A stretch of DNA of 64,000 nucleotides, taken from assembly GCF_019097595.1 (NCBI RefSeq), contig NC_080718.1:19446157-19510156 (forward strand). Direction: 5' to 3'. Of this stretch, positions 55,801 to 64,000 are shown one piece after another; the stretch's first letter is position 1, and every line of letters begins with the position of its first letter. Origin of the DNA: Hemibagrus wyckioides (taxonomy: Eukaryota > Chordata > Actinopteri > Siluriformes > Bagridae). A program made the position numbers and the translations under genes. The notes below the pieces were generated by a model. The model did not search any database and was not told where the DNA came from. It saw only the letters and a program-made list of their open reading frames with translations.

Positions 55801-58800
55801 TCACACACACACACACAATACTGGCATAGTTTGTGGTATACGATTGTAGAAGAGTAATACAGTAATAACTGTATCCACTATCTGGGTTTCTCAGAAGAAG
55901 ATAGGTTTCTTTTTGACTCCTCTCAGGTTTTCATCTCAAACAGTTCTTTCTTGATGCTGGCTTGCTCATTAGGGATCTAAACCTTTATACGGATTTCTAT
56001 AAAGCTGATTTGTGACAATGACTTAAAAAAGGGCTATACAAGTGAAATGAATCAGCAAGGATCATATCCTCTGATGCAATAATAGTTCAAGTGCATTCTG
56101 ACAACAAACAGAGAAATGGAAGAATAAATCAGCTCATGAAAAGTGCCCATACTGAGTATCTGTTTATTAGGTATATGATGCTACGGGTCAGATAACATCT
56201 GCAAAATCTGACTTTGAACTGAGGTGAAATTGTGCAAAACGTTGTGCACCAAATATTAATCATCCTACTGTGGAGTAACACAATGGCACAATCTGTATTG
56301 TTCTCCAAATATCAATATTAGGATTTAAACCACGGGCCAAACCAAAAGCCTCTTTTTTCTTTGTTTAACATGACAGTTATCCTAATTGTGCTTGAATACA
56401 CTTGGGAAACCGCCAGCAACAGCAGTCATATGTCCCACAGGGTCATATCTGCATGTGCATCGTTTTTCTGTATTCAATGAACACCTTCAGACTCAATTAT
56501 ATGCCTTGTGAACATTTCTAGTGAGCCTTTGAACAACAAAAAAAAGGAAAACAAATGGTGCATCATCTATATAGCTTGCTTTCTACATGTATTTGTGAAC
56601 AAGTATCTCCTCTATATATTTATGTTCTGCTCACATCCACCCACCTAGAATTAGATATACCAAAGCTGTCACATGGAACAAGGACTGCGTTGTTCAAGTT
56701 ATTCAAATGAGTGACAGCAGGAGTCTGGGTTGTGTAAAAAACAGCACAGACCCCACTCAAGGCACTAATTAGGAGCTCTAATAACAACATCAAACACTCC
56801 ACAAAGGGCTGCTGCCTTCATCAGGGGAGCAAAAATGAAGACAAACATAGTAGTGGGGAGACAAGGTGGTGCTGAGTGGTATCTAAGTTTATAAGCTTTG
56901 ATGTGTTGTTTGGCCAGCTGGGGTTCAATATCCTGCCTCCTCATCTCACCTGCTGAAATCCTTCTCAGTCTCCAGCTCCTCCTCTCCGTGACCCAGACGC
57001 AGGAGGTGCCGCTCGTCGATGTCCAGGGCCATGATCTTCTCAAACAGTTGGTTCAGTGCCTGGGTGGGAGAAAACACAAATACACACACAAGCTAGCTTT
57101 AGTACGGTGCAATTTCAGTGAACATAATTTAGTATAATTAAATATAAGTGAAGAGCCCCTAGTGGAAAAACACATATTCTGTATCATGAAGTGTACAGAA
57201 GTGGACAAAATCAAATACAGATTACTGGGATTGCTTGAAAGGTTTCAGTTGGTTTCAGTAGATTTCAGTAGGTTGCTTGAAAGGTTTCAGACTTTCAGAA
57301 TGGCCACAAACACAAAGCCTCAGATATATATAAATATTCCAGGATCAGACGGGTATTTCAGGCCATGGAATGATCATTTTTCCACAGCTGCCATTTTAAA
57401 TCCAATCATGTGATGATTATAACTAAATGATGCTAAGCCCCTGGAGGCAGAGGCAGAGCTTTACCTGATTGGAGTGAGTCACGATTAGAGTCCTTTGCTC
57501 TGGGAAGTTGTGGTAAATATTGGAGATGATCTGTACGGCTACATCTGTTTTGCCTGTACCCGGGGGACCTACAACCTATAGAGAATTGGTTTCAAATAAA
57601 ATACAAAAAAAGAAAGAAAGAAAAAAATATAGTTAAAGAAGAACAAATATAGAACAGAGCACAGATGTTATTTACATTTATACTTCTGGCATTTGGCAGA
57701 TACCCTTATCCAGAGTGACTTACATTTTATACAACTGAGCAATTGAGGGTTAAGGGCCTTGCTGAAGGGCCCAGCAGTGGCAGCTCGATGGACCCGATGG
57801 ACCTTAACCACTAAGCTACCACTTCTGCATGTTATCTAGCTTGAAAAAAGTAGTTCATGAAGAACTGCAACTATTATTAGACTAATGACCTCTTACTAAA
57901 AGAGACGGTGCATATGCAAGGTTATATAGTCTGACTAATGCACAGAGGAAATACCGTCCTTAATTACACGTAACCCTTAATTCCAGGGGAAATCGGGGTA
58001 TAAATGAGAACAGTATAAAGAGAGAGCTTTGCAGCCTGGATAAGCCTTTATAGCAGTGTTACAGAATAAAACACAGACTGAATGTTACATTCAGACATCA
58101 GGCATGTCTATCCCGCATGCATCATGCCTAATTTTACGACTGTCACATTACAGCAGCCTAAGTCATGTGGTACTGAAAGCTGATACATATCAGATATGCA
58201 TCAATGTGACCTCGGTCTAAACAGTCAGATCGGAATTCATGCAACTCCGAGAGAGGAAGCAGAAACACAGCTTAAATTTCACCTCTACAAACTCATGATT
58301 GGCTGTGAATTTACACACATCCTCCATAAAAAGCTAGTGTCAAAAACAACAGCTTCAGGTTAGTGATTCCTAGTGGAGCCTCCATTTTGCTTGTTTACTT
58401 TTGGATAGATCTGCTGGACAGATTGCATGAAGGGCATATCACAAGTTTGATCCGTATAGACCAAATGATAAAAACAATTTCAGTAGGAAAACATAAACTG
58501 AGCACTTGTTGTCTTCCATTGTGAACAATAAGATAGTGATATCATCATGTAGACTGCTGAAACAACTTCATCACAATACATCAACATGCAGAACATATTA
58601 AAATACACCTGACAGTTTCATTTTATATGATGCTCGATGTCCTGATTGTAACTGCAGCATAGATTCACGCAAAAAGCATTAACCAAAAACAAAATTGTGT
58701 ATGCTTCCTCATGGCCCCTGTAAACATAGCTTACATAAAATACACAATGTAATACAGGGTAGGGGAACCCAAGGCCTGTTGCTTGGCTGTTAAATGAGCC

Positions 58801-61800
58801 CACGCATGCCAGCAGATTGTCGAGGTGGAGAGAGACAGGCATGCAGGATGACTTGGTTTATAACCCTATCGATAGCCTTCCTGCCATATTCACTTCCAGC
58901 CAACTGCACAATAAATAACAGCCAACAGTTCCTGCCAACAACCAATCAGCAGTTTGAGAAGGCCTCTCAATCAGCATCCTGTTCAGACACTCTGAAGCCA
59001 GCAAGGACAACATGGCTCATTTACTGAAGTCCTCTCACAGCCATTATTCACTTCACCCTCATTCCGCCCACATTTACATGGATGATAAGAATATCGACGA
59101 GAAATTGCCTCGAGAATGATGCAAGCTAAATAGACATGGAAATAAACATACTACAATTAACTTAACATTAATTCTGCATGAACGAGCCGAGACAGGAAGT
59201 GACTAAAAAGAAGAGTAAAATAAAGGTAAGGTTTTGCTCTTACCATGGTGAGGCCTGGCTGCATGCCTGCACGAATAGCCTCAATCTGAGTCGGGGTAAA
59301 TGGGATGTTGTTCCTGTGGAAATACACAACACAAGAATCAGGAGGCGTCTTAAGCTAATACTTGCTTGGGTTGCTTTGATTTTCTATTTCAATTTCAAAG
59401 AAGAGCTGGGAGGAGTTGTGTAATATCGATATTGCATGAAGAAGAGGACCATTTTAATTCCTTTGATGAGTGAAGATTAGGGGGCAAATAAAAAGCTCTT
59501 GACATTTTGTATGTAGCTGGTGTTGCTGAGGGTACAAATGATGGAGGGTAAAAAGGGTCAGTGTACTTTACAAAATAAAACCAAACTACACAAATGTTAG
59601 TTTTAACAAACAGCTTGCATACTAGATCTTTCTATTTAACATGTGATGATATGCATCCAAGATTTATGTTGCTTGAACAGCCTACGTCTGAGGACAGTTG
59701 ATCTCTCACCGTTTGGGTTGGTTGTAGGGATAGGGGCCACGGTTTGGAATCACATGGGGCTCCACTAACAGTGTGTTATCTTCCTCAGTTTTCTCATCTT
59801 CCTCATCTGCTTTTCGCTTCTTCCCCTTCACATTCTGTACGGGGAACTTGATTCTGAGCAGAAGCAAAGGTACAGATTTTATTTCAATTTTGGAATTCGA
59901 AACTGAACCTGAAGTCAAAATCTTTGGAGAGACACTTTAAGGGATATAGAAATCACACAGAGTTCTTGAAGAGCTAAGCGGTCAGATCGTAGCAGAGAGA
60001 ATGTGTTCCTGACCTGAATGGAGGGACCTGTTTGGCTGGGTCTTCCTCGGTGACCTTCACTGTGTAACCAGGGAAACAGGACTTAAGATGATCAATAGAC
60101 AGGAAGGTGTCATTGAAGTCCAGGGACGAGATCTGATTGGGCATTTTGGAATAATGGGCACTCCCAGGGTCACCATATCCCAGGATGATGTCATGCAGCC
60201 AATCAGGGACAACGCACTCAGTGTTCATCAAGTGGCGTATAGTCTCTAGCACAGCCTGCAAAGGTGAAAATTTAATTAAGTGACGACCAAGAGTCTTAAA
60301 TAAAAGACATTTATAGGCTATGAATGGAAACAAAAAAGAAATAAAAGCAATTAATACAATTTATTTATTAATTTATTTAACAGTGAGTTATTGAAGTGAA
60401 GCTGGACTAAACCTGAGTGACTAACCTTGAAGTTGTTCTCCTTGGGTTTGCGTCTCATGATGATGTTGAAAGTCTCATAGGGATCCTCAGCACCATTCTG
60501 GATGCTGTTGGTCATATCCTGTTGGTACTGATTTGGGTCCAGCCACACACGGAACGTTCTCGTGTCACCCCTTAGTTTGGGCTTCGGATCAGGACCTTGA
60601 GTCAAACACAGAAGATTCACTGAAGGTGCACTAATCATACCCATATGTACAACTCTTTTCAACGCCGGTCCCCACTTTGAGGCTATAACACCCTTGACTC
60701 TTTTGCAAAAAGTTTTCCAATAGATTTTGGAGTGTGGCTAGAGGAATTTGTGCCCATTCAACCACAAGGGCATTAGTGAGGTTTGGCACTGCTGTAAGGT
60801 GAAAAGGCCTGTAGTGCAGTCGCTGTTCCAATCTATCCAAAAAGTGCTCAGTGGGGTTGAATTCAGGGCTCTGTGCAGGACACTCAAGTTCTTCCACAAT
60901 AACCTTGGCAAATCATGTTTTTTATGGACCTTGTTTTGTACACAGGAGAAATGTCAAGAGGATTTGAGCCTTAATTCCAGTGAAGGGAAATCTTAAAGCT
61001 ACAGCACACAGAGACATACTAGACAATTGTGTGCTTCCAACTTTCGGGGAACAAATCTGGGGAAGGCCCACACATAGGCGTGATAGTCAGGTGTCTAAAT
61101 ACTTTTGGCCATATGATGTAAATCACATAGAATGCAGACATTTCTCAGCCAGAGATATACCCCAAAACAAATGAAATTCAAATACAGTACATAAAATAAA
61201 TATATTTTACATAAAGACAGACATACACCTGAAAGCAGTGTGTTATTTTATGCATATACACTATATTGCCAAAAGTATTCGCTCACCTGCCTTGACTCGC
61301 ATATGAACTTTAGTGACATCCCATTCCTAATCCATAGGGTTCAATATGACGTCGGTCCACCCTTTGCAGCTATAACAGCTTCAACTCTTCTGGGAAGGCT
61401 GTCCACAAGGTTTAGGAGTGTGTTTATGGGAATTTTTGACCATTCTTCCAGAAGCGCATTTGTGAGGTCACACACTGATGTTGGACGAGAAGGCCTGGCT
61501 CTCAGTCTCCGCTCTAATTCATCCCAAAGGTGTTCTATCAGGTTGAGGTCAGGACTCTGTGCAGGCCAGTCAAGTTCATCCACACCAGACTCTGTCATCC
61601 ATGTCTTTATGGACCTTGCTTTGTGCACTGGTGCACAGTCATGTTGGAAGAGGAAGGGGCCAGTTCCAAACTGTTCCCACAAAGTTGGGAGCATGGAATT
61701 GTCCAAAATGTCTTGGTATGCTGAAGCATTCAGAGTTCCTTTCACTGGAACTAAGGGGCCAAGCCCAACTCCTGAAAAACAACCCCACACCATAATCCCC

Positions 61801-64000
61801 CCTCCACCAAACTTTACACTTGGCACAATGCAGTCAGACAAGTACCGTTCTCCTGGCAACCGCCAAACCCAGACTCGTCCATCAGATTGCCAGATGGAGA
61901 AGCGCGATTCGTCACTCCAGAGAACGCGTCTCCACTGCTCTAGAGTCCAGTGGCGGCGTGCTTTACACCACTGCATCCGACGCTTTGCATTGCACTTGGT
62001 GATGTATGGCTTGGATGCAGCTGCTCGGCCATGGAAACCCATTCCATGAAGCTCTCTGTGCACTGTTCTTGAGCTAATCTGAAGGCCACATGAAGTTTGG
62101 AGGTCTGTAGCGATTGACTCTACAGAAAGTTGGCGACCTCTTTGCACTATGCGCCTCAGCATCCGCTGACCCCGCTCCGTCAGTTTACGTGGCCTACGAC
62201 TTCGTGGCTGAGTTGCTGTCGTTCCCAAACACTTCCACGTTCTTATACAGCTGACAGTTGACTGTGGAATATTTAGGAGCGAGGAAATTTCACGACTGGA
62301 TTTGTTGCACAGGTGGCATCCTATCACAGTTCCACGCTGGAATTCACTGAGCTCCTGAGAGCGACCCATTCTTTCACAAATGTTTGTAAAAACAGTCTGC
62401 ATGCCTAGGTGCTTGATTTTATACACCTGTGGCCATGGAAGTGATTGGAACACCTGATTCTGATTATTTGGATGGGTGAGCGAATACTTTTGGCAATATA
62501 GTGTACCTTCAGCGAAATTTCATTTCACTACAGTGCCATCTTTCACCCAATCCAATCTAATGCATTTTCACCTCTATATTGCTGCCAACATGGTTATAAA
62601 AGTGGCTTTGGTTGATAATAAGGGGCAAAAAAAAAAAATCACAGCAGAGGCAAGATTAAACTTACCTTCCTCAATGACCCGGCCTTTATCATCCAGCATG
62701 CCTTGCACCTCACAGCCCCTCACATACACCAGGCCGGTCTGCTCCCTAAAGGGCTGGCGCCGGTCAAAGCGTGTACCGTAGGGCAGCGTGGGCCGCACCG
62801 TGATCAGAAAACAAACATCGTGCTTACGCAAACCTGAAGAGAAATAGAGAGGGTGCGGGGAAGAAAAGAACATGGAGAAGAAACGGCTCTGTCAGCACAC
62901 ACTGGTCTTTTATACATGGGGTCTGTAATTATACAACCTCACTGTCACTGTTCCTACCTCTTACACAAAGAGGAAGAGAGAACAGATTCGTTAAGGGAAA
63001 TGTAAAAGAGCTGGGACTATGCTATAGCACACCTAGCAAAAGGGAATCACACTAAGATTATTTTTAACACACTGCAGCAGTTCTTATAATACAGATTTAG
63101 AGCTATATTATTTTAGGAAATGAGGGCTACAAGTCTGATTTATATTCATATTACATTTATTCATTCATGCAAATACCTATCAGATGGTCCCTGAAAAGCA
63201 TTTGCATACTAATTCATGTCTATGGGACGTCTATCCTGTACTTAATAACCATCACACCCCCAACTTCACATACTGCATTAATTGACATGATACCTTTATT
63301 GGCTGTTCACACATCACAAACTATACAAGCCTCATTAATGTATAAGCATCATAAACAAAGCATGACTAACACTACAAACAAATAAAAAATAGATGAGGTT
63401 TTGGATGAGAACTGAGTGAAAGGCTACAGAATTAATCTGGATTAATTCATTTCAAATGCACATTCTGAAACCATGTGGAGGCTCATGTCATGATTTGGAG
63501 CAGAAACATTTAGTGTCGGCATTATTACAGCAATGAAAAGCCTGTCAAGGGCATAACAACTCGCTAACTTCTATGAGTGTTATTCTATAACGCTGCTGTC
63601 TCATTTGAACTGGGTACTTCCAAGATTAAGGATTGCAAGATCTAAGTGTTTTTCAGCTGGTATAAGTTTGTGTTCCCATCATTTGCATATAATGTCAAAA
63701 GAAGATCTAAATAAATAATAACATAAGCCTTTCAGGATTTGTACTTTCCATTAATAAACCATTACATCTGTTTAAAAAGTAGATCTGATGGATTATTAAG
63801 ATGAATGAAAATGTACGTAATAAGAGAGCAGACAAACCTTCCCACTCAGATTTGATGTGGTTTTGCACATTGAGGTTCAGAGTGACATCAGCACGGACTC
63901 GAGCGGGCCAGTTCTCTCCGATGTTAGGCTTTGCCACTTCAACGATGGAGAAGGACAAAATGGTCTGTGCCATTCTGGCCCATCCACCAAACACTACGCC
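39896..64000 (-). CDS. aqr: Aquarius, intron-binding spliceosomal RNA helicase (C-terminal two thirds)
   Basis: Nineteen exons join in frame into about 969 residues. The 5' part, with the armadillo-like N-terminal domain, lies beyond the right edge. AQR is an SF1 helicase of the UPF1 type and part of the pentameric intron-binding complex of the spliceosome. Seen in order: beta-barrel/stalk region; a [12 protein letters not shown] linker; the [13 protein letters not shown] segment; Walker A GPPGTGKT; motif II as MEEAA; motif [24 protein letters not shown]; motif [12 protein letters not shown]; motif [15 protein letters not shown]; and a 92-residue tail with a Q run and acidic repeats. All helicase motifs are intact, so the gene should be functional. 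All 18 complete introns have GT-AG ends and compatible phases. Introns hold microsatellites and transposons. Confidence 0.97.
41684..41797 (-). CDS. aqr: aqr exon ([18 protein letters not shown])
   Basis: It encodes [20 protein letters not shown] through QRTQQYRQ, 38 residues, phase 0 both ends. The intron before it (41,798-42,975) carries a (GT)n run and one dispersed repeat; the one after it (40,175-41,683) is unremarkable and AT-rich. Confidence 0.95.
42253..42280. repeat. (GT)n microsatellite in aqr intron
   Basis: Fourteen GT units. Confidence 0.95.
42648..42780 (+). repeat. Dispersed fish repeat copy in aqr intron
   Basis: It contains ATTGTCATAAAGCAGCTTAA, GATCCCTGATAAGCGAGCCA and AACCAGACTCAAAAGGGAAC (last segment with minor variants), the order seen in a repeat abundant in otophysan fish. 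A reversed relative is at 55,905-56,050. Confidence 0.65.
42976..43141 (-). CDS. aqr: aqr exon with motif VI
   Basis: It encodes [20 protein letters not shown] through [15 protein letters not shown] carries the arginine finger of motif VI. Acceptor TTGTGTCTGCAG, donor GTGAGT. The intron before it (43,142-44,560) holds nothing recognised. Confidence 0.96.
44561..44646 (-). CDS. aqr: aqr exon with motif V
   Basis: An 86-nt exon encoding [20 protein letters not shown] through VGHL plus two bases. TVDRFQGQQ is the UPF1-type motif V. Acceptor CTTTTGTAG, donor GTAAGC. It is too short to show up as a long frame. Confidence 0.96.
44819..44853. repeat. Perfect 12-bp inverted repeat (hairpin) in aqr intron
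   Basis: TTTTCCTGATCG and CGATCAGGAAAA flank an 11-nt loop. There is no mismatch in the stem. Confidence 0.9.
46841..46880. repeat. (CT)n(CA)n microsatellite in aqr intron
   Basis: Five CT units followed by fifteen AC units. Confidence 0.95.
47069..47239 (-). CDS. aqr: aqr exon with motif IV
   Basis: It encodes [20 protein letters not shown] through NPFFGQPSK, including [11 protein letters not shown]. Phase 0 both ends. The intron downstream (44,647-47,068) holds a (CA)n run and a perfect 12-bp inverted repeat. Confidence 0.96.
48179..48194. repeat. C homopolymer in aqr intron
   Basis: Sixteen consecutive C bases, prone to sequencing length error. Confidence 0.9.
49836..50007 (-). CDS. aqr: aqr exon ([18 protein letters not shown])
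   Basis: It encodes [20 protein letters not shown] through PNPYFYQ in the second RecA domain. Acceptor TTCATTTATTGCAG, donor GTCAGT. The 2,596-bp intron downstream (47,240-49,835) holds a C run at 48,179-48,194 and nothing else recognised. Confidence 0.96.
50149..50336 (-). CDS. aqr: aqr exon with motif III
   Basis: It encodes [20 protein letters not shown] through [10 protein letters not shown], with GDHHQLPP as motif III. Acceptor TTTTTGTAACAG, donor GTCTGC. The intron before it (50,337-51,457) carries a small inverted-repeat element. Confidence 0.96.
50466..50620. repeat. Small inverted-repeat (MITE-like) element in aqr intron
   Basis: The left end GGTGTCCAGTGTTATCCTCA and the inverted right end GGTGTCCGATCTTATCTGGA, then AAAGGG, match over about 39 bp with roughly ten differences. 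At about 155 bp with no coding content it fits a non-autonomous DNA transposon. Similar copies are common in fish. Confidence 0.7.
51458..51529 (-). CDS. aqr: aqr exon with Walker B (motif II)
   Basis: A 72-nt exon encoding [20 protein letters not shown] and LLLQ. MEEAA is the AQR form of the DEAA box. Phase 0 both ends; found by matching the protein because it is short. Confidence 0.96.
52110..52247 (-). CDS. aqr: aqr exon ([17 protein letters not shown])
   Basis: It encodes [20 protein letters not shown] through DLVELGFK, leading into the Walker B strand. Acceptor TTTTTGTACAG, donor GTAACT. I see nothing else in the adjoining introns (51,530-52,109; 52,248-53,524). Confidence 0.96.
53525..53734 (-). 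CDS. aqr: aqr exon ([12 protein letters not shown])
   Basis: It encodes [20 protein letters not shown] through IRKIFTQLE, 70 residues, phase 0. A (GA)-rich run lies just upstream of its acceptor (53,747-53,780). Confidence 0.96.
54503..54638 (-). CDS. aqr: aqr exon ([15 protein letters not shown])
   Basis: It encodes [20 protein letters not shown] through AGHFYLYQ, a helical insertion. Acceptor TTTTTCACCTCAG, donor GTACCT. The 2,311-bp intron before it (54,639-56,949) holds a dispersed repeat at 55,905-56,050 and a short (CA)n near 55,800. Confidence 0.95.
55905..56050 (-). repeat. Dispersed fish repeat copy, reversed, in aqr intron
   Basis: It contains CTCCTCTCAGGTTTTCATCT, GCTTGCTCATTAGGGATCTA and TAAAGCTGATTTGTGACAAT followed by GGGCTATACAAGTGAAATGA. 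This is the other-strand reading of the family at 42,648-42,780. Confidence 0.65.
56950..57059 (-). CDS. aqr: aqr exon ([20 protein letters not shown])
   Basis: It encodes [20 protein letters not shown] through ETEKDFS plus two bases, continuing motif Ia. Acceptor CTCCCACCCAG, donor GTGAGA. Confidence 0.96.
57231..57290. repeat. Short direct repeats in aqr intron
   Basis: TTGCTTGAAAGGTTTCAG occurs at 57231-57248 and 57273-57290, with shorter TTTCAGT/A copies in between, a small local duplication. Confidence 0.85.
57465..57575 (-). CDS. aqr: aqr exon with Walker A (motif I)
   Basis: It encodes [20 protein letters not shown] through [13 protein letters not shown] is the ATP-binding loop and TLIVTHSN is motif Ia. 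Phase 0 both ends. The 1,668-bp intron upstream (57,576-59,243) holds a dispersed repeat (57,687-57,825) and otherwise nothing I recognise. Confidence 0.97.
57687..57825 (+). repeat. Dispersed teleost repeat copy in aqr intron
   Basis: It runs from GGCATTTGGCAGATACCCTT through CTGAGCAATTGAGGGTTAAG and GGCCCAGCAGTGGCAGCT to CCTTAACCACTAAGCTACCA. It is the best-preserved of three copies of this family in the window. Confidence 0.8.
59244..59313 (-). CDS. aqr: aqr exon ([15 protein letters not shown])
   Basis: A 70-nt exon encoding [20 protein letters not shown] and LTM. The Gln in TPTQ is the Q-motif position that contacts adenine in SF1 helicases. Acceptor TTTCCACAG, donor GTAAGA. It is too short to show up as a long frame. 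Confidence 0.95.
59710..59853 (-). CDS. aqr: aqr exon with basic-acidic linker
   Basis: It encodes [20 protein letters not shown] through PYPYNQPK. The KGKKRK cluster followed by acidic residues looks like a nuclear localisation signal just before the first RecA domain. Acceptor TTCTGCTCAG, donor GTGAGA. Confidence 0.95.
60014..60255 (-). CDS. aqr: aqr exon ([20 protein letters not shown])
   Basis: It encodes [20 protein letters not shown] through AKQVPPF plus two bases; the largest internal exon in the window. Acceptor CACCTTTGCAG, donor GTCAGG. Confidence 0.95.
60426..60595 (-). CDS. aqr: aqr exon ([16 protein letters not shown])
   Basis: It encodes [20 protein letters not shown] through KPKENNFK. 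The acceptor TGACTCAAG has a weak pyrimidine tract; the edge of a dead Tc1 element lies only about 40 bp upstream. Donor GTTAGT. Confidence 0.94.
60636..61120 (-). pseudogene. Dead Tc1-type element of another family
   Basis: On the minus strand one terminal repeat survives near 61,090-61,120 (catatggccaaaagtattta, then GACACCTGA). Transposase remnants follow, such as [20 protein letters not shown] and [20 protein letters not shown], the region around the catalytic Glu. The N-terminal half and first Asp are deleted, and the other end is truncated near the aqr splice acceptor. It differs from the intact neighbour. Confidence 0.85.
61259..62503 (-). mobile_element. Complete Tc1-type DNA transposon
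   Basis: A 1,245-bp element is flanked by TA on both sides, the Tc1/mariner target duplication. Its terminal inverted repeats (61259-61287 and 62475-62503) are identical over 29 bp and begin CACTATATTGCC. It encodes one uninterrupted transposase on the minus strand. It sits in an aqr intron, in the same orientation as aqr. Identical ends and an open frame indicate a recent insertion. Similar elements are widespread in fish. Confidence 0.93.
61341..62369 (-). CDS. Tc1-family DD34E transposase
   Basis: 342 residues starting [13 protein letters not shown], the usual length and start; the frame extends 28 codons further upstream, but that part is element leader. The N-terminal half has two helix-turn-helix domains ([18 protein letters not shown]) joined by a basic linker with RSRRPRKL. 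The catalytic triad is complete: Asp in LWSDESRF, Asp in [11 protein letters not shown], and Glu in DLNLIEHLW with exactly 34 residues between the second Asp and the Glu. It also has the [12 protein letters not shown] glycine-rich box. It cuts and pastes the element via the terminal repeats. No stop or frameshift is seen, so it may be active. Confidence 0.95.
   Translation of the reverse strand: MGRSQELSEFQRGTVIGCHLCNKSSREISSLLNIPQSTVSCIRTWKCLGTTATQPRSRRPRKLTERGQRMLRRIVQRGRQLSVESIATDLQTSCGLQISSRTVHRELHGMGFHGRAAASKPYITKCNAKRRMQWCKARRHWTLEQWRRVLWSDESRFSIWQSDGRVWVWRLPGERYLSDCIVPSVKFGGGGIMVWGCFSGVGLGPLVPVKGTLNASAYQDILDNSMLPTLWEQFGTGPFLFQHDCAPVHKARSIKTWMTESGVDELDWPAQSPDLNLIEHLWDELERRLRARPSRPTSVCDLTNALLEEWSKIPINTLLNLVDSLPRRVEAVIAAKGGPTSY
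62666..62833 (-). CDS. aqr: aqr exon ([14 protein letters not shown])
   Basis: It encodes [20 protein letters not shown] through GRVIEEG, part of the beta-barrel region. Acceptor TTTCTCTTCAG, donor GTAAGT. The 2,070-bp intron after it holds two Tc1-type elements. Confidence 0.95.
63838..64000 (-). CDS. aqr: aqr exon, partial at window edge
   Basis: It encodes ...[20 protein letters not shown] through IKSEWEG, phase 1 at its 3' end, donor GTTTGT. The 5' boundary is outside the window. The intron after it (62,834-63,837) shows nothing notable. Confidence 0.93.

Noticed and set aside
61240..62049. 269-residue plus-strand frame
   Set aside because: Antisense shadow of the Tc1 transposase gene.

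Overview
The window looks like teleost fish nuclear DNA. The genes are spliced, short (CA)n, (GA)n and (TATC)n microsatellites are frequent, and there are Tc1-type transposons and other repeats typical of bony fish. Several repeats resemble families I know from otophysan fishes such as catfish. Group and species are inferences.

Three known protein genes lie head to tail on the minus strand: gjd2 (connexin 35/36, two coding exons, complete), actc1 (cardiac alpha-actin, six coding exons, complete, with a recognisable promoter) and aqr (the spliceosomal helicase Aquarius, its 19 3'-most coding exons, running off the right edge). This is the order and orientation of GJD2-ACTC1-AQR in human 15q14, so it is conserved vertebrate synteny. 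Splice sites were assigned base by base; every junction keeps the frame, and both complete genes give family-typical lengths (304 and 377 residues). The three products do unrelated jobs: electrical synapses, the heart thin filament and pre-mRNA splicing.

Layout: 1-25,000 is gene-poor, with microsatellites, decayed transposons and a few AT-rich blocks that look like candidate conserved non-coding elements. 25,250-28,930 holds gjd2 and its flanks. 30,350-34,035 holds actc1 with its CArG/TATA promoter. 34,036-39,690 is intergenic and contains one small 70-residue hydrophobic reading frame behind a strong splice acceptor (37,254-37,466), a candidate undescribed membrane micropeptide. 39,695-64,000 is aqr. 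One aqr intron (60,596-62,665) carries both an apparently intact Tc1 transposon with identical ends and an uninterrupted DD34E transposase, and a dead relative lying about 40 bp from the 3' splice site.

No exotic system is evident. The points most worth following up are the 70-residue membrane protein, the intact Tc1 copy, a compressed RE1/NRSE-like site in the gjd2 intron, a perfect heat-shock element in actc1 intron 2, and two unusual residues in the cardiac actin.
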